DNA of 64,000 nt from an uncultured Pelagibacteraceae bacterium (GTDB taxonomy: Bacteria > Pseudomonadota > Alphaproteobacteria > Pelagibacterales > Pelagibacteraceae): the NCBI GenBank assembly GCA_902594335.1, contig CACJLY010000007.1, positions 1-64,000 on the forward strand, written 5' to 3'. Of this stretch, positions 55,220-64,000 are shown one piece after another. A program made the position numbers and the translations under genes. Within the stretch, counting starts at the first letter, position 1. The number at the start of each line of letters is the position of its first letter. The notes under the pieces were generated by a model. The model was not told where the DNA came from, made no database searches, and saw only the letters and a program-made list of their open reading frames with translations.

Positions 55220-56722
55220 TTGATATTACATAAAATAAAAGTTTACCCATCAAAAGTTACTCTGCAGAAGAAAAGGCAATTAGCCTGGAAAATTGCAGAG
55301 ATTGCATCTGATAATGCTAAGTTAAATAGTGATGCAATTGAGATGTCAATTAATAGAATTATCGATAATGCATCTGTTGCTATAGCATCATTAAATAGAA
55401 AACCAGTTATATCCGCACGTGAAATGGCCAAAGCTCATTTGAGAAATGGTGGATCAACTATATTCGGAGTTAACTCAAAAATAAAATTTGATGCAGAATG
55501 GGCAGCTTGGGCTAATGGAACAGCTGTAAGAGAATTAGATTTCCATGATACTTTTTTGGCAGCTGATTATAGCCACCCTGGTGATAATATTCCCCCAATT
55601 TTAGCAGTTGGTCAAAAGCTTAAAAAAAGTGGGATAGATCTTTTAAGAGGAATTATTACTGCTTATGAAGCTCAAGTGAATTTAGTAAAAGGAATTTGTC
55701 TTCACAAACATAAAGTAGATCATATTGCACATTTAGGGCCAAGTGTTGCTGCTGGAATTGGTTCCATGTTAAAATTAAATACTGAAACTATTTATCAAGG
55801 TGTTCAACAGGCGCTTCATGTAACTATTTCTACTCGTCAATCTAGAAAAGGCGCAATATCAAGTTGGAAAGCATATGCACCAGCACATGCAGGTAAATTA
55901 GCAATAGAAGCTGTTGATAGAGCAATGAGAGGAGAAAGTGCACCCAGTCCTATATATGAAGGTGAAGATAGTGTTATTTCTAGAATATTAGATGGAAAAA
56001 AAGCAAAATATTATGTTCCTTTACCAAAAAAAAATGAACCTAAAAAAGCTATTCTAGAAACATACACAAAAGAATATTCAGCAGAATACCAAGCCCAAGC
56101 ACTAATAGATATTGGCAAAAAACTAAATAAGAGAATTCAGGATTTAAAAAGTATAAAAAAAATTGATATTTACACTAGTCATCATACACATTTTGTGATC
56201 GGAACAGGTGCGAATGACCCACAAAAAATGGACCCAAATGCATCGAGAGAAACTTTAGATCACTCAATAATGTATATTTTTGCTGTAGCTTTAGAGGATG
56301 CAGATTGGCATCACGTAAAATCCTATACTAAAGCAAGAGCAAACAAAAAAAGTACTATTAAAATATGGAAATCAATAACAACTCACGAAGATAAAAAATG
56401 GACAAAAAAATATCATCATCCTGATCCAAAAAAGAAATCATTTGGAGCAAGAATTGTTGTAACTCTAAACGATGGTAAAAAAATCTCTGAAGAATTAGAA
56501 AGAGCTGACGCACATCCATATGGTGCAAGACCTTTTAAAAGAAAAGACTATATAAAGAAATTTTTAACTTTGACTGAAAATATTATATCCAAAAAAGAAA
56601 GTGATAGGTTTTTGAAATCTGTTCAAAATCTTAAAAAATTAAAAAAAGGTAATCTTGACAAATTAAATATTGAAGCAGGCAAAAGATATTTAAAAAATAA
56701 CAATAAAAAGGGAATCTTTTAA
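55220..56722 (+). CDS. prpD: 2-methylcitrate dehydratase (PrpD/MmgE family)
   Basis: PrpD dehydrates 2-methylcitrate in propionate use. The 500-residue product has the MmgE/PrpD core: AEWAAWANGTAVRELDFHDTFLAADYSHPGDNIPPILAVGQ, KGICLHKHKVDHIAHLGPSVAAGIGSMLKL and ADAHPYGARPF. It starts at a TTG (55220) with AAAAGGA in front; the next in-frame ATG would remove a conserved N-terminal part. It overlaps nothing but abuts prpB with no gap. Confidence 0.93.
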   Translation: MILHKIKVYPSKVTLQKKRQLAWKIAEIASDNAKLNSDAIEMSINRIIDNASVAIASLNRKPVISAREMAKAHLRNGGSTIFGVNSKIKFDAEWAAWANGTAVRELDFHDTFLAADYSHPGDNIPPILAVGQKLKKSGIDLLRGIITAYEAQVNLVKGICLHKHKVDHIAHLGPSVAAGIGSMLKLNTETIYQGVQQALHVTISTRQSRKGAISSWKAYAPAHAGKLAIEAVDRAMRGESAPSPIYEGEDSVISRILDGKKAKYYVPLPKKNEPKKAILETYTKEYSAEYQAQALIDIGKKLNKRIQDLKSIKKIDIYTSHHTHFVIGTGANDPQKMDPNASRETLDHSIMYIFAVALEDADWHHVKSYTKARANKKSTIKIWKSITTHEDKKWTKKYHHPDPKKKSFGARIVVTLNDGKKISEELERADAHPYGARPFKRKDYIKKFLTLTENIISKKESDRFLKSVQNLKKLKKGNLDKLNIEAGKRYLKNNNKKGIF

Positions 56723-57619
56723 ATGCATTTTGTTGAAAAAGATTTAACACAAAAAAGAATTGATTTAGATGCTAAGCTAAAGTCTAATAAAATTCTTAGA
56801 GTTCCTGGCGCTTACAATCCATTAACAGCAAAATTAATTGAGGAAATTGGTTACGATGCAGTTTATGTATCTGGTGGTGTTATGGCGAATGATTTAGGAT
56901 TTCCTGATATTGGTCTAACAACACTTCAGGATGTAAGTACTAGATCTTATCTAATCTCGAGAGTAACAAACCTCCCAACAATTGTTGATATAGATACAGG
57001 ATTTAAATCATGCAAAGAGACTATTGAGACGTTTGAAGAGTTTGGTGTTGCTGCTGTTCATTTAGAGGATCAAATTGAGCAGAAAAGGTGTGGCCACCTA
57101 GATAATAAGGAACTTATATCTAAAGAAAAAATGGTCTCAAAAATAAAAGAGTGTGTGAGTGCTAAAAAAGACAAAAATTTCAAAATTATCGCTAGATCAG
57201 ATGCAAAAAATGTAGAAGGAATAGACAGCATGATTGATAGATGTAAAGCATACGTAGATGCTGGAGCTGATGTGATTTTTCCTGAAGCTTTGAAAGATGA
57301 AAAAGAGTTTGAATTAGTTAGAAAATCCCTTGGATGTTATCTTTTAGCTAATATGACTGAGTTTGGAAAATCAAAATTACTCAATTACAAACAACTTGAG
57401 AACTTAGGATATAATATTGTTATTTATCCAGTCTCCACCCAAAGATTAGCAATGAAAAATGTGGAGGATGGTTTACGTGCCATTTTTGCTGATGGACATC
57501 AAAACAATATTATTGATAAAATGCAAACGCGGAAAAGATTATATGATTTAGTTGAATACGAAAAATATAATGCTTTAGACGAAAAAATTTATAATTTTAA
57601 TACTGATGGACACGAATAA
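56723..57619 (+). CDS. prpB: 2-methylisocitrate lyase
   Basis: PrpB splits 2-methylisocitrate to pyruvate and succinate. The 298-residue product has RVPGAYNPLTAKLIEEIGYDAVYVSGGVMANDLGFPDIGLTT, VDIDTGFKS, AVHLEDQIEQKRCGHLDNKELI with the catalytic KRCGH loop, and IIARSDAK. It overlaps prpC by one base. Length is normal. Confidence 0.95.
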   Translation: MHFVEKDLTQKRIDLDAKLKSNKILRVPGAYNPLTAKLIEEIGYDAVYVSGGVMANDLGFPDIGLTTLQDVSTRSYLISRVTNLPTIVDIDTGFKSCKETIETFEEFGVAAVHLEDQIEQKRCGHLDNKELISKEKMVSKIKECVSAKKDKNFKIIARSDAKNVEGIDSMIDRCKAYVDAGADVIFPEALKDEKEFELVRKSLGCYLLANMTEFGKSKLLNYKQLENLGYNIVIYPVSTQRLAMKNVEDGLRAIFADGHQNNIIDKMQTRKRLYDLVEYEKYNALDEKIYNFNTDGHE

Positions 57620-58743
57620 TGAGTGACGAAATCAAAAAAGGTTTACTGGGTATAGTTGTTGACGAAACAGAAGTTTCTAAAGTAATGCCAGAGATTAATT
57701 CTTTGACTTATAGAGGATATGCTGCTCAAGATTTGTGCGAAAAGTGTAAATTTGAGGAAGTAGCTTATCTTATTTTAAATGGTGAACTTCCAAGTAAAAA
57801 ACAATTAAAAAAATTTGAAAAAGAAGAGAGAAAAGAAAGAAAATTATCTAAAACATTATTAGATGATATAAAAAAATTTCCAAAAAAAGCACATCCAATG
57901 GATGTAGCAAGAACAGCAGTGAGTATCATGGGTCTAGAGGATAAAGAAACAAAAGATAATTCACCTAAAGCAAATATGAGAAAAGTAATGAGAATTTTCG
58001 CTAAAATGCCTGTTGCACTTGCAGCATTTTATAGGGCAAGAAAAGGAAAGAAAATTATACCTCCAAAAAACAAACTTTCATTTTCTGAAAACTTTTTTCA
58101 TATGTGTTTTGGCAAAGTACCCAACAAAGATATAGTTAAAGCTTTTGATGTATCTTTAATATTATATGCAGAACATAGTTTTAATGTTTCAACTTTTACA
58201 GCTAGAACAATAACAAGTAGTCTATCGGATATTCATGGCGCAATCACTGGTGCAATAGCAAGTTTAAAAGGACCTCTTCATGGAGGTGCTAATGAAGAAG
58301 TCATGCATATGATGAATAAAATCAAAAAACCAGAGAATGCACTTAAATGGATAAATAAAGCACTAGATAATAAAGATGTTGTAATGGGATTTGGTCATAG
58401 AGTGTATAAAAGTGGAGATTCAAGAGTTCCTACAATGAGAGAATATTTTGGAAAAGTTGCTAAAATCAAAAAAGATAAAAAGTTTGAAAAAATTTACGAC
58501 ATTGTAGAAAAAGTAATGATAGATCGAAAAAATATCCATCCAAACGTAGACTACCCTACTGGACCTACCTATCATTTAATGGGATTTGATACTGATTTCT
58601 TCACACCAATTTTTGTAATTTCAAGAATTACAGGTTGGTCAGCTCATATTATTGAGCAGCATGCTGCTAATAAACTTATTAGACCATTAGCAAGCTATAA
58701 AGGTAGCAAGCACCGTAAAGTTTTGCAATTAAATCAGAGATAA
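57619..58743 (+). CDS. prpC: 2-methylcitrate synthase
   Basis: PrpC condenses propionyl-CoA with oxaloacetate. The 374-residue citrate-synthase-fold product has SLTYRGYAAQDLCEKCKFEEVAYLILNGELPSKKQL, LKGPLHGGANEEVMHMM, VMGFGHRVYKSGDSRVP and a C-terminal SRITGWSAHIIEQ. It completes the prpDBC set and converges with nrdB 2 bases away. The set allows use of propionate from odd-chain or DMSP-derived substrates; that link is inference. Confidence 0.94.
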   Translation: MSDEIKKGLLGIVVDETEVSKVMPEINSLTYRGYAAQDLCEKCKFEEVAYLILNGELPSKKQLKKFEKEERKERKLSKTLLDDIKKFPKKAHPMDVARTAVSIMGLEDKETKDNSPKANMRKVMRIFAKMPVALAAFYRARKGKKIIPPKNKLSFSENFFHMCFGKVPNKDIVKAFDVSLILYAEHSFNVSTFTARTITSSLSDIHGAITGAIASLKGPLHGGANEEVMHMMNKIKKPENALKWINKALDNKDVVMGFGHRVYKSGDSRVPTMREYFGKVAKIKKDKKFEKIYDIVEKVMIDRKNIHPNVDYPTGPTYHLMGFDTDFFTPIFVISRITGWSAHIIEQHAANKLIRPLASYKGSKHRKVLQLNQR

Positions 58744-58745
58744 TC

Positions 58746-59753
58746 TTAAGAAAAAGCTTCTGTCCAAGATCCTCTTGTAGATGCTTTAGAATATTCTGTA
58801 GCTCTACCTTCAAAGAAGTTCATATGTTCCACTGCATTCAGCATGGTATCAAGCCATGTTAATGGATTTTTTTGAACATCATAAATTGGCTCTAAACCTA
58901 ATTGATCCAATCTTCTGTTAGCAATAAATCTTATATATTCTTTAACTTCTTTCGCGGTTAAACCTTCCATTGGACCCATCTCAAAAGCTAAATCAATAAA
59001 TGAATCCTCATGCTCAACGATTGTTCTGCAAGCTTCATAAAGTTCTTTTTTAAGTTTTGGCGTCCATATTTCAGGGTTCTCTTTAATAAACTCCTTAAAG
59101 ATTCTAATCATTGAATTGCAGTGAAGTGTTTCGTCTCTTACTGACCAAGTAACAATTTGGCCCATACCCTTCATCTTGTTATGTCTTGGGAAGTTAAGCA
59201 AGATTGCAAAGCTAGCAAATAATTGCAGACCTTCTGTGAATGCACTAAATACTGCAACAGTTTTTGCAATATCTTCTTTTGAATTTACATTGAAGTTTTG
59301 CATGTAATCGTATTTATCTTTCATCTCTTTATACTTCATGAAAGCTGAGTATTCGGACTCAGGCATTCCAATTGTATCTAAAAGATGTGAATAAGCTGCA
59401 ACATGAACGGTTTCCATAGATGCAAATGCAGTCATCATCATTAGTACTTCAGTTGGTTTAAATACAGTTGTGTAATGTCTTAAGTAACAGTTATTAACTT
59501 CAACATCTGCTTGAGTAAAAAATCTAAAAATTTGAGTTAATAAGTTCTTTTCTGGTTGTGACAAGTTTTTTTGCCAGTCTCTAACATCATCTCCTAATGG
59601 AACCTCTTCTGGTAACCAATGAATTCTTTGTTGAGTTAACCATGCATCATAGCACCATGGATATCTAAAGGGTTTGTAAACTGGGTTCTCAACTAACAGA
59701 CCCATTTTTTTTGGTTGAATTATTTCTTTATTAATTTTTTCTGCTACTGACAT
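58746..59753 (-). CDS. nrdB: Ribonucleotide reductase class I, small subunit
   Basis: NrdB holds the di-iron site and tyrosyl radical. The protein of about 335 residues has the iron ligands in FTQADVEVNN and METVHVAAYSHLL, where E, H and the radical Y have the spacing of E. coli E115, H118 and Y122. The later WSVRDETLHCNSM and EHEDSFIDLAF give the rest. The ORF track begins at a GTG; the ATG at 59753 has AGGAG ahead and is better. It overlaps nrdA by 10 bases. Confidence 0.96.
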   Translation of the reverse strand: MSVAEKINKEIIQPKKMGLLVENPVYKPFRYPWCYDAWLTQQRIHWLPEEVPLGDDVRDWQKNLSQPEKNLLTQIFRFFTQADVEVNNCYLRHYTTVFKPTEVLMMMTAFASMETVHVAAYSHLLDTIGMPESEYSAFMKYKEMKDKYDYMQNFNVNSKEDIAKTVAVFSAFTEGLQLFASFAILLNFPRHNKMKGMGQIVTWSVRDETLHCNSMIRIFKEFIKENPEIWTPKLKKELYEACRTIVEHEDSFIDLAFEMGPMEGLTAKEVKEYIRFIANRRLDQLGLEPIYDVQKNPLTWLDTMLNAVEHMNFFEGRATEYSKASTRGSWTEAFS

Positions 59754-61681
59754 GATAAACACTCCTCATAATCTTGTTGGTTGTTACTTTCATCTTTTGA
59801 TTTATAAACGTTTGCCGCAATGTCGGTTGAATTTGCATCATTAACATTTTCAGCACGTTGTATTGATTTAGACCTACAGTAGTAAAGGCTCTTCAATCCT
59901 TTCTTCCAAGCTTGGAAGTGGATTTGATGTAAATCTTTTTTATGTACATCTGCAGGTAAAAATAAATTAATAGATTGTGCTTGTGAAATATGCGGAGTTC
60001 TATCTGCACTTAAATCTACAAGCCATCTTTGATCTAACTCAAAAGCTGTTTTGAAAACATCTTTTTCTTCTTGAGTTAAAAAATCTAAATGTGAAACAGA
60101 TCCTTGGTTTGTTGTGATACTTGACCATACTTCATCTGTATCTTTTCCGTGTTTTTCTAATAATTGTCTTAAATATTTATTTCTAACATTAAATGAACCA
60201 GATAATGTTTTATGAGTAAAGCTATTAGCTGCAATTGGTTCAACACCAGGAGATGTTCCACCACATATAATTGAGATAGAAGCGGTAGGTGCTATTGCAG
60301 TTTTGTTCGAAAATCTCTCCATAACACCATAATCAGATGCATCAGGACAAGGTCCTCTTTCCTCTGCTAAATCTTTTGATGCCTTATCTACGTGCTTTTG
60401 AATGTGTTCAAACATTTTTTTATTCCAAACTTTGCTCATAACAGACTCGATTGGGATCATTTTCTTCTGATAATAAGAATGTAGTCCCATAACGCCTAGT
60501 CCAACACTTCTTTCTCTCATTGCTGAGTAAGTTGCATCACTAAATTGCTCTGGTGCGTTTTCAATGAAATCTGTCATTACATTGTCTAAAAATCTCATCA
60601 CATCACCTATGAAATTTTCATCATCTTTCCAGTCATCGTATTTTTCAATATTCAAGGATGATAAGCAGCATACTGCTGTTCTATCTCTACCATCTTTATC
60701 AATTCCTGTAGGCAGAGTAATTTCACTACAAAGGTTTGAAGTTTTAACGGTAAGACCTGCTAATTTATGATGTTGTGGTATTTGTCTGTTAACAGTATCG
60801 ATGAATATAATATATGGCTCTCCTGTTTCTATTCTAGCTGTAAGTAATCTTATCCATAAATTTCTTGCAGATACAGTTGCTTGAACTGCTCCATCTTTTG
60901 GACTTTTAAGTCCCCATTGTTCATCCAATTCTACGGCTCTCATGAAGGAATCTGAGACTAAAACACCGTGGTGTAAATTTAATGATTTTCTATTTGGATC
61001 TCCTCCAGTTGGTCTTCTCATCTCAATAAACTCTTCAATTTCTGGATGATCTATAGGAATATAGCAAGCAGCCGAACCTCTCCTTAATGAACCTTGGCTA
61101 ATTGCCATTGTTAATGAGTCCATTACTTTTATAAATGGAATTATTCCTGAAGTTTTGCCAACTCTTCCAATTTTTTCACCTATTGATCTAAGGTTTCCCC
61201 AGTAACTTCCAATACCTCCACCACGTGCTGCAAGCCAAACATTCTCACTCCATAGATCAAGAATGCCATTAAGACTATCGCTCGCTTCATTTAGAAAACA
61301 AGAAATTGGTAATCCTCTTGTTGTTCCACCATTTGATAAAACTGGTGTCGCTGGCATAAACCAAAGATTACTAATATAGTTATATAGTCTTTGAGCATGT
61401 AAATTATCGTCAGCATAATGACTTGAAACTCTAGCAAATAAATCCTGGAAAGATTCATTGGCTCCTAAGTATCTATCTTTAAGAGTAGCTTTTCCAAAGT
61501 CAGTTAAATTATCATCTCTGCTTCTATCAATTTTAATTGTTATGCCTTTTGAATTTTGAAATAGTTCTGTTTCACTATTAAGAGAGAATAAATCTAATCT
61601 TTTATCTTTAGGATCTTGATTCACATTTGGTGTATAATCAGAGACAGCTTTCCTAATAGCTTGTGATAAAATCTTGTTCAT
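59744..61681 (-). CDS. nrdA: Ribonucleotide reductase class I, large subunit
   Basis: NrdA reduces ribonucleoside diphosphates. The 645-residue product has the conserved TSNLCSEITLP and AVCCLSSLN cysteines, GLGVMGLHSYYQKK, NKTAIAPTASISIICGGTSPGVEP and the redox-active end ECLSCQ. It is short for class Ia, and I do not see an N-terminal ATP cone, so overall-activity control by ATP/dATP may be missing. It is followed by nrdB with overlap. Confidence 0.95.
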   Translation of the reverse strand: MNKILSQAIRKAVSDYTPNVNQDPKDKRLDLFSLNSETELFQNSKGITIKIDRSRDDNLTDFGKATLKDRYLGANESFQDLFARVSSHYADDNLHAQRLYNYISNLWFMPATPVLSNGGTTRGLPISCFLNEASDSLNGILDLWSENVWLAARGGGIGSYWGNLRSIGEKIGRVGKTSGIIPFIKVMDSLTMAISQGSLRRGSAACYIPIDHPEIEEFIEMRRPTGGDPNRKSLNLHHGVLVSDSFMRAVELDEQWGLKSPKDGAVQATVSARNLWIRLLTARIETGEPYIIFIDTVNRQIPQHHKLAGLTVKTSNLCSEITLPTGIDKDGRDRTAVCCLSSLNIEKYDDWKDDENFIGDVMRFLDNVMTDFIENAPEQFSDATYSAMRERSVGLGVMGLHSYYQKKMIPIESVMSKVWNKKMFEHIQKHVDKASKDLAEERGPCPDASDYGVMERFSNKTAIAPTASISIICGGTSPGVEPIAANSFTHKTLSGSFNVRNKYLRQLLEKHGKDTDEVWSSITTNQGSVSHLDFLTQEEKDVFKTAFELDQRWLVDLSADRTPHISQAQSINLFLPADVHKKDLHQIHFQAWKKGLKSLYYCRSKSIQRAENVNDANSTDIAANVYKSKDESNNQQDYEECLSCQ

Positions 61682-61717
61682 TTAGCTCCTTTTTTGTACT
61701 ATACTTAATTAAGTAAA

Positions 61718-61760
61718 ACAACTAGATGTTGTATGATGGTTTGGTAAATATACTATATGA
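61718..61760 (-). promoter_or_regulatory. Candidate NrdR-like boxes ahead of nrdA
   Basis: ACAACTAGATGTTGT (61718-61732) is an imperfect palindrome, and a second AT-rich element, TAAATATACTATATG, follows about 28 bases away. NrdR binds paired palindromes near such genes. The match to the consensus is weak and no nrdR gene is in the window. Confidence 0.3.
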
Positions 61761-61840
61761 CCAACAAATCAATAGAACATTTATAGAACTTAAGAAAAAA
61801 ATTATCAATAAAAAAATAAACAAAATATAAAAATATTAAC

Positions 61841-63295
61841 ATGAAAAATTCAATAAAAATTGATCCTTTTGGCTTTAGAGAGTACGACGCGCGATGGTTG
61901 TACCCTGATAATATTAATTTAGAAGGTGTGACAAATTTGGGAAAAGGTTTAGGAACACAGATTATTAATCATACAAATAAAAGTAATCCAAGAATCATAG
62001 TTGGTCATGATTACAGATCTTATAGTGAAGAAATAAAATCAGCTTTGAAAACAGGACTAATATCAACAGGTTGTTATGTTGAAGATGTGGGATTAGCGTT
62101 ATCGCCGATGGTTTATTTTGCACAATTCAATTTAGAAAGTGATGCTGTTGCAATGGTGACAGCAAGTCATAATGAAAATGGTTGGACAGGTGTAAAGATG
62201 GGAATAAATAAAGGACTAACCCATGCACCGGAAGAGATGAAAGAATTAAAAGATATAACCTTAAATAATAAATTTATTAAAGGTCAAGGAAATGAAAAAG
62301 AAATTATTGATTTTCAAAGTGTTTATAAAGATGATCTTATAAATAAAAATAAAATTAAGAAAAAAATTAAAGCTGTAGTTGCCTGTGGCAATGGAACAGC
62401 AGGAATATTTGCACCGGATATTTTAAGAGGAATCGGATGTGAAGTAATTGAGCTAGATTGCAATTTGGACTATACTTTTCCAAAGTACAATCCTAATCCT
62501 GAAGATCTTGAAATGTTACATGCAATAAGTAAATCTGTAAAAAAAAATAACGCTGATATTGGATTTGGATTTGATGGAGATGGTGATCGTGTAGGTGTAA
62601 TAGATGACGATGGTAATGAAATTTTTTCAGATAAAATTGGATTATTGATTGCTAGAAATTTATCTTCTAACCACAAGGGATCTAAATTTATTGTAGATGT
62701 TAAATCAACTGGACTTTATTCAACAGATGATGTTTTAAAAAATAACTCGTGTGAAACACTATACTGGAAAACAGGACATTCCCATATCAAAAGAAAAGTA
62801 AATAATGAAAAAGCACTTGCGGGCTTTGAAAAAAGTGGTCATTTCTTTTTCAACAAACCTTTAGGTTACGGATATGATGATGGTATAAATTCAGCTATAC
62901 AAGTTTGTCATCTACTAGATAATAATCATAAAAAAATGAGTGAGATCATAAGTGAATTGCCTAATACCTATCAATCGCCTACCATGGCCCCTTTTTGTGA
63001 AGATAATGAAAAATATCAAGTTGTTGAAGAAATAATTAAACAAATTGAGGGTTTAAAATCAAATAATTTTCAAATTGATAATCAAGAAATTGAGGACATA
63101 CTTACAGTAAATGGTATAAGATTTTCTTTCAAAGACGGCTCTTGGGGTTTGATAAGAGCCTCATCTAATAAGCCTTCTCTTGTAGTTGTTACTGAAAGTC
63201 CAACATCTGATGAAAGAAAGAAAAAAATCTTCGAATTTATCGACGATTTGCTCCAAAAAACTGGTAAAATAGGTGAATACGACCAAAAGATTTAA
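61841..63295 (+). CDS. Phosphomannomutase/phosphoglucomutase
   Basis: This enzyme moves phosphate between C6 and C1 of mannose or glucose phosphate, feeding nucleotide sugars. The 484-residue product has the phospho-Ser loop MVTASHNENGWTGVKMG, the metal loop FGFDGDGDRVGVID, and GFEKSGHFFFNKPLGYGYDDG with the substrate Glu. The C-terminal domain has the phosphate-binding LIRASSNKPSL. It converges with the TSUP gene with no gap. Confidence 0.93.
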   Translation: MKNSIKIDPFGFREYDARWLYPDNINLEGVTNLGKGLGTQIINHTNKSNPRIIVGHDYRSYSEEIKSALKTGLISTGCYVEDVGLALSPMVYFAQFNLESDAVAMVTASHNENGWTGVKMGINKGLTHAPEEMKELKDITLNNKFIKGQGNEKEIIDFQSVYKDDLINKNKIKKKIKAVVACGNGTAGIFAPDILRGIGCEVIELDCNLDYTFPKYNPNPEDLEMLHAISKSVKKNNADIGFGFDGDGDRVGVIDDDGNEIFSDKIGLLIARNLSSNHKGSKFIVDVKSTGLYSTDDVLKNNSCETLYWKTGHSHIKRKVNNEKALAGFEKSGHFFFNKPLGYGYDDGINSAIQVCHLLDNNHKKMSEIISELPNTYQSPTMAPFCEDNEKYQVVEEIIKQIEGLKSNNFQIDNQEIEDILTVNGIRFSFKDGSWGLIRASSNKPSLVVVTESPTSDERKKKIFEFIDDLLQKTGKIGEYDQKI

Positions 63296-64000
63296 TTAAA
63301 GATCTAAAAACCTAATTAAAAAGAGAGTACCTATTACATACAAAAATACCCCAAACATCCTTTGAGTTTTATTTTTATCTGTGGTGTGAACCATATTTGC
63401 ACCAACTCTAGCCATAAAAGATGTAATTGGAATAAATATCAAAAAAGCAGGAATATTTACAAAACCTATACTTAAAGGAAGATTTGTATTAAGCAAAACA
63501 CCAGATGTCAAAAAACCAATTGAACCAATAGATGCTATTACAAATCCTATTGCAGCTGAACTTCCAATTGCTCTACTTATAGGATACCCAAAATATCTTA
63601 GGATTGGAACATTCATCATGGCTCCTGTTATTCCCATAGGAGCGGATATAAAACCTGAAATGAAACCAAAAGTTGCTCTTGGTAGAAACTTAAATTTTTT
63701 ATTTTTTTTCAATTCCTGTTTTACTAACAATAAATATCCGCCAAAAAAATATACAACTACAGCGAAAAATAAAACCAAAGATTTTGTATTTAATAATGCT
63801 GCCATGTAAGTACCAAGCAAAACTCCAAAGATAACAAATAGACCATAAGTTTTTAAAATATTTGTATCTACAGCTTTATGTTTTCTATGAGTCATTACTG
63901 AAACAAAAGCAGTAAAAATTGTAATAGAAAAAGCGGTTCCTACTGAAAGATGCATCAAGTAAGATTTATCAACATCTGCTGTTTCAAAAATGAAAAAAAG
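63296..64000 (-). CDS. TSUP (TauE/SafE) family permease, N-terminus cut by window edge
   Basis: This is an inner-membrane permease family that moves sulfur-containing or other anions. The ORF track starts at 63958, but the frame stays open through the window edge (reading ETADVDKSYLMHLSVGTA), so the N-terminus is missing. The visible part has GFISGFISAPMGITGAMMNVPILRYFGYPISRAIGSSAAIGFVIASIGSIGFL and several helices. The substrate is not shown. Confidence 0.88.
   Translation of the reverse strand, partial: LFFIFETADVDKSYLMHLSVGTAFSITIFTAFVSVMTHRKHKAVDTNILKTYGLFVIFGVLLGTYMAALLNTKSLVLFFAVVVYFFGGYLLLVKQELKKNKKFKFLPRATFGFISGFISAPMGITGAMMNVPILRYFGYPISRAIGSSAAIGFVIASIGSIGFLTSGVLLNTNLPLSIGFVNIPAFLIFIPITSFMARVGANMVHTTDKNKTQRMFGVFLYVIGTLFLIRFLDL

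Overview
The window looks like a streamlined, very AT-rich alphaproteobacterial chromosome of the Pelagibacterales (SAR11) type. The signs are tiny or overlapping intergenic gaps, short core proteins rich in Lys, Asn and Ile, a DmdA/GcvT-like enzyme, tripartite tricarboxylate transport, and the methylcitrate genes. This is inferred from gene content; no database search was possible.

Layout. Positions 1-11830 are the transcription/translation cluster on the minus strand: tRNA-Tyr, tRNA-Gly, tuf, tRNA-Trp, secE, nusG, rplK, rplA, rplJ, rplL, rpoB and the start of rpoC. An rRNA methyltransferase, tRNA-Thr and a large multi-membrane protein follow on plus. A DmdA-like enzyme, NAD kinase and tRNA-Leu(TAA) lie on minus. 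Positions 16650-24967 are the most unusual part. Two short islets sit in tandem next to tRNA-Leu and are bounded by exact copies of the 5' half of that tRNA, broken at the anticodon loop. Islet A carries a secreted 1485-residue coiled-coil protein and a secreted partner. Islet B carries a glycosyltransferase and a radical SAM protein. The islets share both ends but not their cargo, and neither has a recombinase gene.

Positions 25085-33331 form a catabolic and transport region: two ComA-family (phosphosulfolactate synthase-like) proteins around a TctC and fused TctA-TctB transporter, then a beta-hydroxyacid dehydrogenase, a hydratase-family enzyme, small membrane proteins and a cytochrome c. 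A terminator-like hairpin ends exactly at the tctA start codon. Positions 33332-36819 hold tiny ORFs, a PhyH-like dioxygenase, AzlCD, a GGCT-like protein and a CinA-like protein.

Positions 36842-44050 are a compact plus-strand operon: sfsA, map, purB, purC, purS, purQ, purL, bolA and a monothiol glutaredoxin. It carries much of the purine pathway. Positions 44053-54451 (minus) hold a methyltransferase, rpsD, trmJ, citramalate synthase, cysS, nadE, class II DAHP synthase, a YdcF-like protein, glmS and an acetyltransferase-only GlmU. Positions 54520-58743 (plus) hold a phosphoglycolate phosphatase-like gene and prpD-prpB-prpC. The window ends with class I ribonucleotide reductase (nrdA-nrdB), a phosphomannomutase/phosphoglucomutase and a partial TSUP permease cut by the window edge.
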